From: Neocallimastix lanati (nom. inval.) | Taxonomy: Eukaryota > Neocallimastigomycota > Neocallimastigomycetes > Neocallimastigales > Neocallimastigaceae | Assembly: GCA_016946835.1 (NCBI GenBank) | Contig: JACVTC010000061.1 | Location: 1 to 64,000 of the forward strand | Direction of reading: 5' to 3' | Length of the DNA stretch: 64,000 nucleotides | Part shown: positions 1 to 10,957 of the stretch, in pieces | Position numbering within the stretch: the stretch's first letter is position 1 | Layout: the number at the start of each line of letters is the position of its first letter | The notes under the pieces: generated by a model | Told to the model about the DNA's origin: nothing | Database searches by the model: none | The model's input: only the letters and a program-made list of their open reading frames with translations | Translations under genes and position numbers: made by a program

Positions 1-99
1 AATAATTAATGAATTATAAATTTTTATTAATTATTTTGTTTTTAATAATTTTAATTGAAATTAATTGAAATTGAAATTTAATCAGTTGTAATTTCGACA
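1..99 (-). repeat. 3' LTR of Gypsy-1 (partial)
   Basis: Near-identical to about 6315-6412. On the minus strand it begins TGTCGAAATTACAACTG at base 99. The rest lies outside the window. Confidence 0.85.
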
Positions 100-112
100 A
101 CGCCCTTCCACA
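100..112 (-). other. Polypurine tract of Gypsy-1
   Basis: Minus-strand TGTGGAAGGGCGT lies directly against the 3' LTR start. This is the expected place and composition for the primer of plus-strand DNA synthesis. Confidence 0.6.
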
Positions 113-618
113 AAAATCGGATTCCAGACGATTTTGTGTAACGTTACATAAAGAAATTATTATATTTATAAAATTGTATATTTTAAAAAATTTTTTTTTT
201 TTTTTTTTTTTTTGAAGTAAAAAGGTCACATGAGTCCTTTAAAGAACACATTACAAGTGGCCATTTCATGGAAATTTCGAAATTGTCAAAATTTACTGAA
301 ATTAAAATTTTGTTATAAAATTAAATATCGAGAAATATAATGGTGTGAATTTTATTAAAAATTTCGTTGAAAAAATGTAAAATTGAAATTTTGAAATTGA
401 AATTGAAATTTCATCTTAATTTTATGCATTAAATTGAAAATTTTTAAATATAGTGAAAATTTATAATTTAATGAATATAATAATGTAAAAATAAATAAAG
501 TATTATTAAATTTCGATTTTTTAAAAATTTTTGAAATTTTGAAATGTAAAATTTTAAATTAACTAATTTAATTTTGAAATATTATTATTTAATATACTAT
601 TTATAGCTTAAGTATAAT

Positions 619-671
<53 letters not shown>
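113..671. other. Gypsy-1 3' untranslated internal region
   Basis: AT-rich stretch between the pol stop and the 3' LTR, with T-runs at about 188-213 and 621-673. A small open frame at 14-229 crosses the LTR border, is low-complexity and is not believed. No gene is seen. Confidence 0.6.
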
Positions 672-677
<6 letters not shown>

Positions 678-3422
678 ATAAGAAAGAGAAGTGAATTTTC
701 TATTATTCTTTAAATATTCTTGATATATTCTTTGATTCCTTGGATTATTTTCAACTTCATAAGAAGGCACCCAATTACTTGAACTTTTATATTTGTATCT
801 AACTCTATATTCGTAGCAGTTTTTCTTGTAGTTTGTCCTAAATCCAGAAATTTCAATAATATCATTAATGGATTCATTGTGCGAACTTCTATTTAAAAAC
901 TTTTGCGGAGTTGGGACATAAGGTTCCAATTCAGAGATATGAAAGATTGGATGATGTTTTGGAAAAGGTGACTTTTTAAGATCAATTTTATAATTATTAT
1001 TCTCTAAAACATCGATTACCTTGTAAGGTCCATATTTGCAAGGAGCGAGTTTAGAACAATCTTCAATATTTAAGGAAGGAGGTGCTTGAATCCAAACCAA
1101 GTCACCTTCTTTTATTACAGGAGGTGGCATCCTTTTCTTATCCGCATAATTTTTATATAATTCTTTAGATCTTAATAAGACATCTTTAATATGATTAAAA
1201 CTTGTACTTACATTTTTAATAAATTTACTATTAGTATCAACTTGGGGTAGTAAGAAATATTCGTCCATAGATGGATGAAATCCATAGTTAATAAAGAAAG
1301 GTGTTTCTTTTGTAGATTCATTGACTGAATTATTATAAGCGAACTCTGCAAGATAGATCCAATTAATCCAATCGTCGTGATAATAAGATCTTGAATAAGC
1401 TCTTAAATACTGTTCAATAAAGGAGTTACATCTCTCAACTTGACCAACAGTCTCATGATGATCTGTTGTAGCTAATTTGGATTTAATATTAAGTAATTTC
1501 ATGAATTCTTTCCAAAGTGCACTTGTAAACTGAGGACCTCTATCTGTATACATATCATAAGGAAGGCCATGTAATTTATAAACATTATTCATAAATGCTT
1601 TGGCAGTTTGTTTTGCATCAGGAATTTGTTTGAAAGGTATTAAGTGAATCATTTTAGAGAAACGATCCACTACAACCATTATTACCGTATATCCCTTTGA
1701 ATCCGGGAGGCCACATAAAAAGTCAACTTCTATAGATTTCCAAGGTCTATCAGGTGTTTCCAACGGTTGTAGAAAGCCATATTTCCTATGTCTATTAATT
1801 TTATTTCTTGCACAACATTCACAGGAATTGACAAATTTTATAACATCATCTTGCATTTTGGGCCACCAAAAGTTTCTTGTAATTAATTCAAGAGTTCTTT
1901 TAATTCCAAGATGACCAGCGGAAGGCTTTTCATGATATTTAGTTAAGATTTCTAATCTTAAAATTTCAGGAATATAAATTAAATTATTATATAATATAAT
2001 ATTATCCTTTATTTTGAACTTATTCATTTTCCTAAAGGGTTTATAGGACATATCATTTTTAATATTCTGTGGGCTAAAATAGAGTCTAATATCATCAGCT
2101 GTGGCATCTGTTTTTGTAGCTTCTATAATTCTTTCTAAAAGATCGCTAACAACACCAATAAAACATGGAACTTCCTTTACATTTTTTATGTCAAGAATAT
2201 TTTCGGTTTTAGTTTCTTCATTATTTTTTATATAATCTGGTCTTCTTGAAAGAGAATCAGGTTTTCCATTATTGGAACCTTGTCTATAAATTAATTCAAA
2301 ATTATATTCTTGGAAGAACATATGCCATCTATGTTGCCTTTGATTACCAATTTTACCACCAAGGGTATATAATAAGTTCCTATGATCAGTATAAACAGTT
2401 ACTTTGTATTTCGCACCAAGTAATAAATGTCTCCATGCCAAAAAGGCTTCTCTAATAGCTAACAACTCCTTGTCTGTAATAGTATAATTAATTTCTGCAC
2501 CTTGTAAGCTTCTTGAGAAATATGCAACTGGATGTAATTTATTATTATCATCCTTTTGTGATAAAACAGCACCAAGGGCAAAGTTACTTGCATCACATTC
2601 AACAATAAATGGTTTATTATTATCCGGATGGAATAAAACTGGAGAACTGGTTAATCTTTTCTTTAATTCTGAGAATGATTCTTCACATTTGTTATTCCAA
2701 TTAAATTTAATATTTTTTCTGGTTAAATTATGTAAAGGTTTTGCAATTTTTGCAAAATCTTTAACAAATCTTCTATAATAATTGCAAAGACCTAAAAACC
2801 TCTGTACGTCCTTTAAGTTATTTGGTTGAGGCCAGTCTTTAATTGATTCTATTTTCTTCGGATCGGTAGTGACACCTTGACCTGATAATACATATCCAAG
2901 GAATTCAACTTTCTCTTTATCAAATTCGCATTTTTCTAATTTTGCATATAAGTTATTATTAATTAATGCTTGCAAAACCTCCCTAACTTGTTTATGATGT
3001 TCTTTTAAATCTTTGGAGTAGATTAAAATATCGTCTAAATAAAGAATAACACTTTTTTCTAAATATGGTCTTAGTACCGAATTAATAAACGATTGAAAAG
3101 TAGCTGGTGCGTTTTTTAAACCAAATGGCATAACTAAGTATTCATAGTGACCATATTTAGTTCTGAAAGCTGTCTTGTATTCATCCCCTTCCTTAATACG
3201 GATTAAATTATAGGCTGAACGTAAATCTAATTTTGTAAAATACTTTGCTCCTTTAACCTTTTCAATAATTTCATTAATAAGAGGTATGGGGTACGAGTTT
3301 CTTATAGTAACAGCGTTTAACTTCCTATAGTCTACGCATAACCGAAGTGTACCATCTTTTTTCTTTTGGAATAGAACTGGATAACCTGCAGGTGATTCAG
3401 ATGGTCTAATAAATCCTTTTTT
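672..3422 (-). CDS. Gypsy-1 pol: reverse transcriptase, RNase H, integrase, chromodomain
   Basis: The frame is open from 3422 to the stop at 672. It starts in the RT N-terminal region, in a different frame from the upstream pro ORF. Counting from the in-frame Met at 3131, the RT active site YLDD is at residues 31-34. RNase H is at about 175-300 (ECDAS, YTDH and PDSLSRR motifs). The integrase zinc finger is H400, H407, C437, C440. The integrase core is D470, D530, E566, with the D-35-E spacing. A chromodomain-like tail lies near 735-805 and ends in a WVPSYE motif. All catalytic residues are present, so the enzyme could work if the frame were restored. The chromodomain probably targets insertion to particular chromatin, by analogy with known chromoviruses. 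The break from pro lies in an eight-A run (3417-3424). Confidence 0.92.
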
Positions 3423-4571
3423 TTAGGTTTTCTTTTATATATTCCTTCAAAACTTTATTTTCCTCTTCGGTTAAGGGATAGATTGGACCATAGTGAAGGG
3501 AAGCGTCCTTCTCCAGCACTATTTTGCAGTCGGTTAAACGATGTGGGGGAAGTTTATCGGCTTCGGCTTTACTAAAAACAATAAATAGATCGCGATATTG
3601 AGGCGGAATATCTTCAATATTTGGATCTTCATTGTCATTTTTATTAATTTCTTTATTTGATAAGAAGGAATATATTAAAAAATTGTAATTATAGTCATTG
3701 TTTAAATTAAAATTGTTTTTTAAATATTTATTTTGTTTTTTGAAATAATATTTATATTTATTAATAAAATAATGATTTTTATTAAAAAATTTTTTATAAT
3801 TAAATTTATCACAAAATTTTGAAAATTTATTAAGGTTAAGGTTATTAAGTTTTTTATTAAAAAATTTTTTATTATAATTAAACTTCTGATCAAATTTTTT
3901 TAAATTTTTTGAAAAATTTTTATAATTAAATTTTTTTATTGATTTATTAAAAAGTAAATAATTTTTTAAAATTTTATTTTTCATCGACTGTAGATATAAA
4001 TTGTTTTTGCAATATTTATTAGGATTTTTGTTATTTTTATTTGAAAAATAATAATTTAAGTAAGAATATAATATATTCTTATCATAATTATAGTGAATTT
4101 TGAATTTTCGCATGAATTGATTACCAAAAAGTAGATCAGTTGGTATGCAATTTGTTATTAGAAATTTTTCATTGTAATTTTTAAAATAAAATTTTTTATT
4201 CTTTTGTATTTTTATTTGAAATTTTAGCCAAACGTACTGATCTATCTTAGTAGTAGAACCAGATATACCTTTGACTGAAATTTTATTTTTTAAATTATAA
4301 ATTTTTAAATTTAGTTTTTGAACTAAATTTTTTGTAATAAAATTACAAAATGATCCAGAATCTAGCATAGATTCAGATGTAATTTTTTGGTTATTTTTAA
4401 TTTTTAATTTATTATTATTAATTGGTAGTCTTGTTGGAATGTAGCAATGGAATAAAAGAAAAGTTGAAGGTAGTTTTTGGGTTGTGATGTTATCAAATGA
4501 AGGAAAGTTATAATAAATTGTTTTTACATTTTTTGATGAATTGGACTCCGAGTGAAGTCCTTCATTTAGTT
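3406..4571 (-). CDS. Gypsy-1 protease and start of RT, expressed by -1 frameshift
   Basis: The frame is open from the gag frameshift site (about 4571) to a stop at 3406. The aspartic protease motif MLDSGSFCNFI starts at 4368. It is followed by about 150 residues made almost only of N, K, F and Y, then a conserved stretch with PPHRLTDCKIVL and [13 protein letters not shown], which is the usual lead-in to gypsy RT. Translation runs into a stop just where RT should begin, because the eight-A run at 3417-3424 is one base longer than the frame allows. There is no start codon near the gag end, so the ORF must be read by frameshifting from gag, which the 4536-4575 signal would support. The low-complexity linker looks like expanded AT-rich sequence tolerated between folded domains. 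Confidence 0.85.
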
Positions 4572-4575
4572 TTTT
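4536..4575 (-). promoter_or_regulatory. -1 ribosomal frameshift signal at the gag/pro junction
   Basis: In the gag frame the last codons are TCA AAA AAC TAA, so A_AAA_AAC (4575-4569) forms a textbook slippery heptamer right before the gag stop (4566-4568). A -1 slip enters the pro frame, which then stays open to 3406. A hairpin follows: ATGAAGGACT (4565-4556) pairs with AGTCCAATTCAT (4547-4536), a 5+5 bp stem with a 2-nt bulge and an 8-nt loop. The spacer to the lower stem is 3 nt, and to the GC-containing upper stem 8 nt. This is sequence observation plus the known rule for -1 frameshifting. Function is inferred. Confidence 0.75.
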
Positions 4576-5645
4576 GAATTATTATTATTTGTACTATTAT
4601 TACTGTTATTATTAATTTTATTAAAGTTATTATTATTATGGACTTTATTATAATTATTATTATAATATTTGTTATAATTGTTATTATTATTATATTTATT
4701 ATTATTGTTGTTGTTGTTATTGTGGACATTAGAAGGCTTTTTCTTTAAATTTTTATTACCATTAGATTTTAATTGACCTTTAGATTTCAAGGAATTTTCG
4801 TAAAGAATACATCTAGTATAAATAGTACTAAGATCAGAAGGAAATTCATCCATTTTTTCTATTTCTTCCTGGAACCTTGGGTGCAATCCATTATAAAAGA
4901 ATAAAACTAAAGCTTCTTCATTCCAATTCAAACATGTTGTAAGGGTTCGAAATTCATCAATATAATCATTAATTTTCCCAAATGTGTGAGAAATTTTTGC
5001 GAGTTGGATCATGGCTAATTTCTTACTGGCAACATTATTAAAAGCTTTCCTTAATTCTTTAATCAATTCTTCTAATGTTGCTAGACTTCTATCTTTATAT
5101 TTGGCATAATACCAATTACGAGCACCATCTCTTAAGCGTGACTTAACATAATTAATTTTTACATCCATAGTAGATTCACAGTTAGGATAAGTCTTAAAAG
5201 TATCTTCACAGAGCTGACAAAAGAGATCGGTTTTCTTAGTATCCCCAGTGAAAAATCCAGGTTCTGGGACTTCTTGAAGTGTATTGGGAATAGTATTCCT
5301 CATTATTACATCATTGTCTGCCTCTCTTCTTGTTGATATAGAAGCGTTATCATCTTGATTTTGAGAAGCATTAACATTAGGAATAAAATCGAATTTCTGA
5401 TTTAAAATGCTGGTAATAGAAGAAAGTTGTTTTATGATATTCTTGTTATCCCTATTTAAAGTAAAAAGTTTCTTTTGAAGATCTTCATTATATTTATTAA
5501 AATCTTCTCTTGATAAGAATGTAACTTCTGCATCTTTTGCCAGTTCAGAGACAGTAATCTGAGCGTCTGTTCTTAGCTTATTTACTTCCGACATAGGAGC
5601 AAAGTCAGGATAGGAGTTTGCCCACACGTTATTATAAAGGGACAT
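4566..5645 (-). CDS. Gypsy-1 gag (capsid), no zinc knuckle, Asn-rich tail
   Basis: 359 residues starting MSLYNNVWANSYPDF. The middle (about 125-290) has the retrotransposon gag capsid pattern, with motifs such as FFTGDTKKTDLF, GARNWYY and DYIDEFRTL. This protein should form the particle that packages the element RNA. The expected CCHC nucleocapsid finger is absent. The last 60 residues are instead almost pure Asn with Lys and Tyr, possibly a low-complexity RNA-binding tail or the product of AAT-repeat expansion. Start: the Met at 5645 follows a short leader, and the frame is uninterrupted. It ends in the slippery heptamer used to reach pro. Confidence 0.85.
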   Translation of the reverse strand: MSLYNNVWANSYPDFAPMSEVNKLRTDAQITVSELAKDAEVTFLSREDFNKYNEDLQKKLFTLNRDNKNIIKQLSSITSILNQKFDFIPNVNASQNQDDNASISTRREADNDVIMRNTIPNTLQEVPEPGFFTGDTKKTDLFCQLCEDTFKTYPNCESTMDVKINYVKSRLRDGARNWYYAKYKDRSLATLEELIKELRKAFNNVASKKLAMIQLAKISHTFGKINDYIDEFRTLTTCLNWNEEALVLFFYNGLHPRFQEEIEKMDEFPSDLSTIYTRCILYENSLKSKGQLKSNGNKNLKKKPSNVHNNNNNNNNKYNNNNNYNKYYNNNYNKVHNNNNFNKINNNSNNSTNNNNSKN

Positions 5646-6412
5646 ATCAAGGTGATTCTCTTTTCTAAGGTAAGGTTATTGTTAAAAAGTAAACAGGTTG
5701 AATTTAACGAGGAATCAGGTTGATATATCTATATAATATAACTATATAGATATAAGTAAATTACTAAAATAAAAGAGTTATAAAGTTAAATTTGTTAATT
5801 TAACACTTAATTAAAACTAATAATTGGTTTGATATGATAAAAATTTTTATTTATTAATAAAAATATATAGTTATATTATAATAGGTTAACTATAACCTTA
5901 CAAAGGACAAAAAGATAAATTTGAATTTTCTTTTTATACTTTGTAGGTTTGAGAATATTGATAATAATAATATAAAGTTGATAATAATAATATTTAGTAT
6001 AAGAATATGTTTAATATAAATAAATTATATTTTTTAATCTAATATATTAGCTAATATATATAATATAATATTAAATTTAAATATTTAATATAGTAATTAA
6101 TAATTAATAATTAATTAAATCAATATAACATAAATTAATACATAAACATTAATTTATGAATCAAGGATGACATGACCAAATGATTCATGTTAATAAATAT
6201 TTTATTTATTAATAATATTTAAGTTTAATATGATATCATTAGAATCAGTAGGCCTAAGCTGGTCCTAAGATGATCAAATAACTTATAATATTATAAAATA
6301 AATAAAATTTAAAGAATAATTAATGAATTATAAATTTTTATTAATTATTTTGTTTTTAATAATTTTAATTGAAATTAATTGAAATTGAAATTTAATTCAG
6401 TTGTAATTTCGA
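5646..6412 (-). repeat. Gypsy-1 5' LTR and leader
   Basis: The outer end is exact: minus-strand TGTCG begins at 6412, matching the 3' LTR copy. The inner LTR border and primer-binding site could not be fixed, because the partner LTR is cut by the window edge. The stretch is AT-rich and non-coding. Confidence 0.7.
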
Positions 6413-7406
6413 CATATATTCTTGATAACCTAAACTTAATAATAAAATTTAATTTATTTTGATATAAATTAATTTTAACTTGTAAATAATGTAAATAAAT
6501 TTTAATTAATTATTTTATTGTTATATTATTAAATATATGTATATTAAAATACAATTGTAAATATTAAAATTATACTTTTAAGATACTAAATTATTAAAAC
6601 TATTAATTAAATATTATTATAAAAATTATTATAAAATTATTAAAATTATTAATTAAATATTATTATAAAAATTATAAAATTATTAAAATTATTAATTAAA
6701 TATTATTCTAAAAATTATTATAAATTATTAATATTATAAAATTATTAAAATTATTAAATATTATTATAAAAATTTATTTATTATAACTATTAAATATTAT
6801 TATAAAATTATTAAGATTATTAATTAAATTTATTATTAAAAATTATTATTAAAAATTTTTACTTATTATAAAAATTATTATTTAAATATTATCAAATTTA
6901 TTAATTAAATATTATAAAAATTTTATTTTATTTTGAAAATAATTACAAGTATTATTTAAAATAATTAAAGATTATTAAATTTATTATATTAATCTTTAAA
7001 AACAATTTATTTAACTTAAAAATATCAAAGAAAATAGTAAAAACTATTTTCTATATATTTATTTTATAATTATTTTTAATTAAATTATATTTGAATATTA
7101 TATTATTATATTTATAAAAATTAAAACAAAAATGAATTATTGATATAAAATTAATTCAATAATTCTATAAAATTACTTAAATTATAAACAACTAATTATA
7201 CCTTAAATTCATAAAAAATTATAAATATTGTAAATATTTCTTAAAAATTAAATATGTGTACTTTAAATAATAAAATTTTATATTAATAAATAATAAACGC
7301 TTTTTAATAAAAAAAAAAAAATTTTTCTTTGTTAAAATCAAAGCAGGGTAATACCCGTCCCCCCCTGCTTGATTTTAAATCAATAAGAATCACCCCGAGT
7401 CTACCA
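6413..7406 (-). repeat. Dispersed leader-type repeat, copy 1 (cut by Gypsy-1)
   Basis: Direct repeat of 10973-11874, with a few small indels. Its right end carries a conserved GC-rich hairpin (7334-7376), and TGGTAGACTCGGGGTGAT on the minus strand (7406-7389) looks like a primer-binding site. The two copies diverge at this point. I read it as the untranslated 5' leader of a minus-strand LTR element whose LTR lies to the right. No coding frame is visible. Confidence 0.7.
7334..7376. other. Conserved GC-rich hairpin, copy 1
   Basis: AAAATCAAAGCAGGG pairs with CCCTGCTTGATTTT (14 bp, one bulged A). Inside sits the palindrome GGGTAATACCC and a run of C. It is the most GC-rich spot in several kb and is repeated at 11801-11843. 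Confidence 0.65.
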
Positions 7407-8225
7407 TGTTTGTTACGGTACAATTAAATAAAGAAAAATTAAACTATTTAAAGAAAATATTAAAGTAAAAAATATCATTAACAATTATAAATAAATAATA
7501 AAAAATTGAATATTAAAATATTAGTTATAGAATATTATAAAGTTAAATAAAAATAATTAGATGTATTAAAAAATCATGTATTAATTATATTATTTAATAT
7601 TGTAAAATTTTTATATAATATTTTAATAATTTAGAAAATTTAAGTTTATTATATTTTTATTACTATATTTTTATTATTAAATTTTTATTATTAATTTTTT
7701 TATTTTTATTTTTAATCCAATCAAATAAATATTTTATTAGTATAAAAAAGAACAAAGTAACACAATACTTTTGTTCTCTCCCTTTTTTTCTTACGACTTT
7801 ATTATTATATTATTTTTTTAATATTTTCTAAAAGTTAAATAATAAATTAAATAGTTTAAAATAAATTAAAATTTATTAAATAGTTTTTTCTAAATTTAAT
7901 GTTTTAAAAGTGTTTAATTAATAGTTTTTTGTGTTTAGTGTATAATATTAAGATAAATATAGTATAAAATTAGTTTAGTAATAGATTAGTTGTATTAAAC
8001 ATTTTATAGAAATAGTAATAGATTTAGAGAAATTGTTTAGTTTAGATTAGAATAGTTTAGATTAAGATATTAGTTTAAGTTATTTTAACTTAGTTTAAAT
8101 TCTTTTAGATTAGGATAGTTTAGACTAAAATTAGAGTAGTTTATTAATTAATTTAGGTTTAGAATTAGAGAATAATATTTTAAATTTTTCCTTATTATTA
8201 GAATATATTATTTTATTAATAAAAT
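7407..8225. other. AT-rich LTR-like remains
   Basis: No coding frame or recognisable gene. By position it should be the LTR and flank belonging to the primer-binding-like site at 7389-7406, but its far end was not found. Confidence 0.35.
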
Positions 8226-8242
8226 CTTCAGATCTTGTACCA
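8226..8242 (-). other. Candidate primer-binding site next to LTR-A
   Basis: Minus-strand TGGTACAAGATCTGAAG follows directly after an LTR end reading CACCAACA. TGG next to a CA terminus is the usual LTR/primer-site border. The donor tRNA was not identified. Confidence 0.5.
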
Positions 8243-9124
8243 TGTTGGTGTAATAATTCTATTAAGAACTAACTCAAAATAGAATTATTAACTACAACTT
8301 AACGACTAATTCATTAAGTTGAGAAAATAAAATAAAATAAATTTTTTTACCTTTAGAGTAGAGTTTATTATAAAATTAATTATAATAATAACACAAAAAG
8401 TAAGAAAAGAATTGTTTGTATAAATTGATTTTAAAAATATGTTTTTGAATAAAATATTTTTATTAATTTATTAAAGTTAAAAATATAAAATTGTTACTAT
8501 TATAACTATGTTTTTTATAATAATAACTCTTGATTTCTCAAAGAGAACTCAAGAGCCTTATTTATATTTTTTTATGAAAATAAGGTTAAATAAGAAAGGG
8601 TTTTCTAATCTTAACAAATCTCTTATCTAGGAAAAGATTAGATAGAAAAACCTAGATAAGTTTCCGATCGATATTCTATCCATATCGATCATCGCATTAA
8701 TTAAGTAAAACCGATTACTTCTAAAAAGTAATTGGAAAAAATCTTAATTAACCGATTTTCCAATCTAATGATCGAAAATAAAAGAATAAAATAATAAAAG
8801 ATATTTCGATCATATAATTTATCCTTATATTAAAAATATAAAATTAAATAGTTAATAAAATACAGAATACATTATAAAATACAGAATACATTATAAAATA
8901 CAGAATAAAATACAATACAAAATACATTAGTTACAGTAGAGAATTTAGCATATTGTAAATATATTATTTAAAATTAATTAAATAAATTTTGTTAAATTAA
9001 TGAATATTTAAAATTAAATTAAATAATTTAATAAATATTATATGTAATTAAATAAAGTTATAGTTATAATAACTTAACTAAGAAAATATAATTATTTGCT
9101 AACAAATAATTATAGATTCTTACA
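8243..9124 (-). repeat. LTR-A
   Basis: 882 bp, minus strand, starting TGTAAGAATC at 9124 and ending CACCAACA at 8243. A promoter-like TATA element followed by an AAGGCTCTTGA-type motif lies near 8515-8570. It is related to LTR-B (inverted, 9980) and to LTR-C (18654). Confidence 0.65.
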
Positions 9125-9979
9125 GTTGGTAAAGAACGAACATATAATGGATTATTAATTAGAATTTCAACTTACTTTAGAATCCATTATATTATTCTTT
9201 ACTTAATATTACTTTACTATATTTTCTATACTAAAATATTTTCTAAATATATTTTTTTTTTTTTATATTTTTATTAAAAGTTTCTAAAATATTATCAATA
9301 ATTTTATATTTTTATTATTAATATCAATATCTATAATTTAATCTTAAATTTTATTATTTTATTAAAGTGTTTATTATCAATATTAATATTTTATTTTTAT
9401 TTTCAAATATATTATTATATTATTATTATATTGTATCAATATTAAACTTGTATTCTTTTTAGTATTTTATTTTATTTTTAAATTGATTATTTTATATTTT
9501 TATTCCCCACAAATAAAATCAAATCTTAATTGATTAATAATAAATATTAAATATATTATAGTTTTTAAATTTATTTTATATAAAATATAAGAATATTATA
9601 TTAACATTCTTGATTAAAATAACTTTATTTTTCTGTAAAATCTTTTTAAATTTTGTTTGTTACTTTTCGTATATATTAAATAATTTAGTTTTAGTATATG
9701 AAAAATAATATAAAATTATGTAAACAAAATTTATTAAAATAAAAATACTTATGAATTAGTTAATTTAAATTAATATAAAATTTTAAGTAATTAGTAATAG
9801 TAAATATTTTTTTTTAAATATGATAATAAAATGTAGAAAGGCTTTACATATTTATTTTTTTTTTTTCAAAAAGTATAAATAAGTGAAGTTTTTCAATAAT
9901 TAAAATGTAGACAGAAAAATATTAAAAATAAATAATTAAATAAAAATTCTAATAAAACCCGAACCATAACATTGTTAAT
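9125..9979. other. AT-rich spacer between facing LTRs
   Basis: It starts with a GGTAAAGAACG...TTCTTTACT unit of about 80 bp, resembling 10907-10957 and, inverted, 39095-39175. Otherwise no gene or clear element is seen. Confidence 0.4.
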
Positions 9980-10957
9980 TGTAAGAATCTATAATTATTT
10001 TTAAATAAAATAATTATTTTTTCTTAGTTAAAGATATAATTATAACTTTATTTAATTATATAAAATTTATTCATTTAAATATTATTAATAATTTATTTAA
10101 CCCATATTAAATAAATTTAATACAACAAAATTTATTTAATTAATTATTATTTATACATTTATTAATAATTATAGTTTATTTAATTATACATTTAATTATT
10201 AAATTTATTAGTTTTAGTTTATTTATTTAATTAAATTGTAAACAAATGTATTATGTATTCTAATATGTATTTTAATAATGTATTCTGTATTTTGTTTATT
10301 AATATCATTATGTTATTTTCCTTATTTGTAAATTTATAATTTTATGATCGAAATATCTTTTATTATTTTATTCTTTTATTTTCGATCAATTACATTAGAT
10401 TAACGAATCGGTTAATTAGGGTTTTTTCCCAATTACTTCTTAAAAGTAATTGGTTTTACCTAATTGATACGATGATCGATATGGATAGAATATCGATCAA
10501 AAATCTTATCTAGGTTTTTCTCTCTAATCTTTTCCTAGATAAGAGATTTGTTAAGATTAGAAAACATTTTTTAATTTAACCTTATTTTTCAAAAAAGTAT
10601 AAATAAGGCTCTTGAATTCTCTTTGAGAAATCAAGAGTTATTATTATAACAATTATAATATAGTAATAACATTAATAAATATTTTATATTTCTATTTTAA
10701 TAAAGCAAGTTTTAATAAAACAAATTTAAAAATAAAATAAAATAAAATAATCTTTTTCCTTTGTCAATTCTGTGTTATTAGTTTATTATAATTAGTTATA
10801 ATAAACTCTTTCCTATAGAAGATAAGTATATTCCCTACTGTTATCGTCCAAATAAAATAAAATAAATATTGATATTGATGTTTAATAAAAATATCGTATC
10901 ATTAGTGGTAAAGAATGAATTAATAACCTTTATTTTATTATTAATAATTCTTTACTA
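9980..10957 (+). repeat. LTR-B, inverted relative of LTR-A
   Basis: Starts TGTAAGAATC and carries the same internal blocks as LTR-A on the opposite strand, most clearly 10335-10645 against 8510-8830. It includes the TATA block GTATAAATAAGGCTCTTGA. The right end is approximate. Confidence 0.6.

Larger units (their letters stand above)
1..6412 (-). mobile_element. Gypsy-1: nearly intact Ty3/gypsy chromovirus, cut by the window edge
   Basis: LTR retrotransposon read right to left: 5' LTR and leader (5646-6412), gag, a -1 frameshift signal, pro with the start of RT, pol (RT, RNase H, integrase, chromodomain-like tail), polypurine tract, and the 3' LTR truncated at base 1. The order PR-RT-RH-IN and the chromodomain-like C-terminus identify a Ty3/gypsy chromovirus. 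Bases 1-99 and about 6315-6412 are near-identical and both end in the same TG..CA terminus, so the LTRs have hardly diverged and the insertion is recent. The sequence right of 6412 matches the sequence after 10972, which lacks the insertion, so Gypsy-1 jumped into an older repeat. The only coding defect seen is one extra A between pro and pol. Confidence 0.9.

Noticed and set aside
3415-3424. Programmed frameshift between protease and RT of Gypsy-1
   Set aside because: Families of this type recode at gag/pro or gag/pol, where a full signal already exists. The A-run is more simply an indel.
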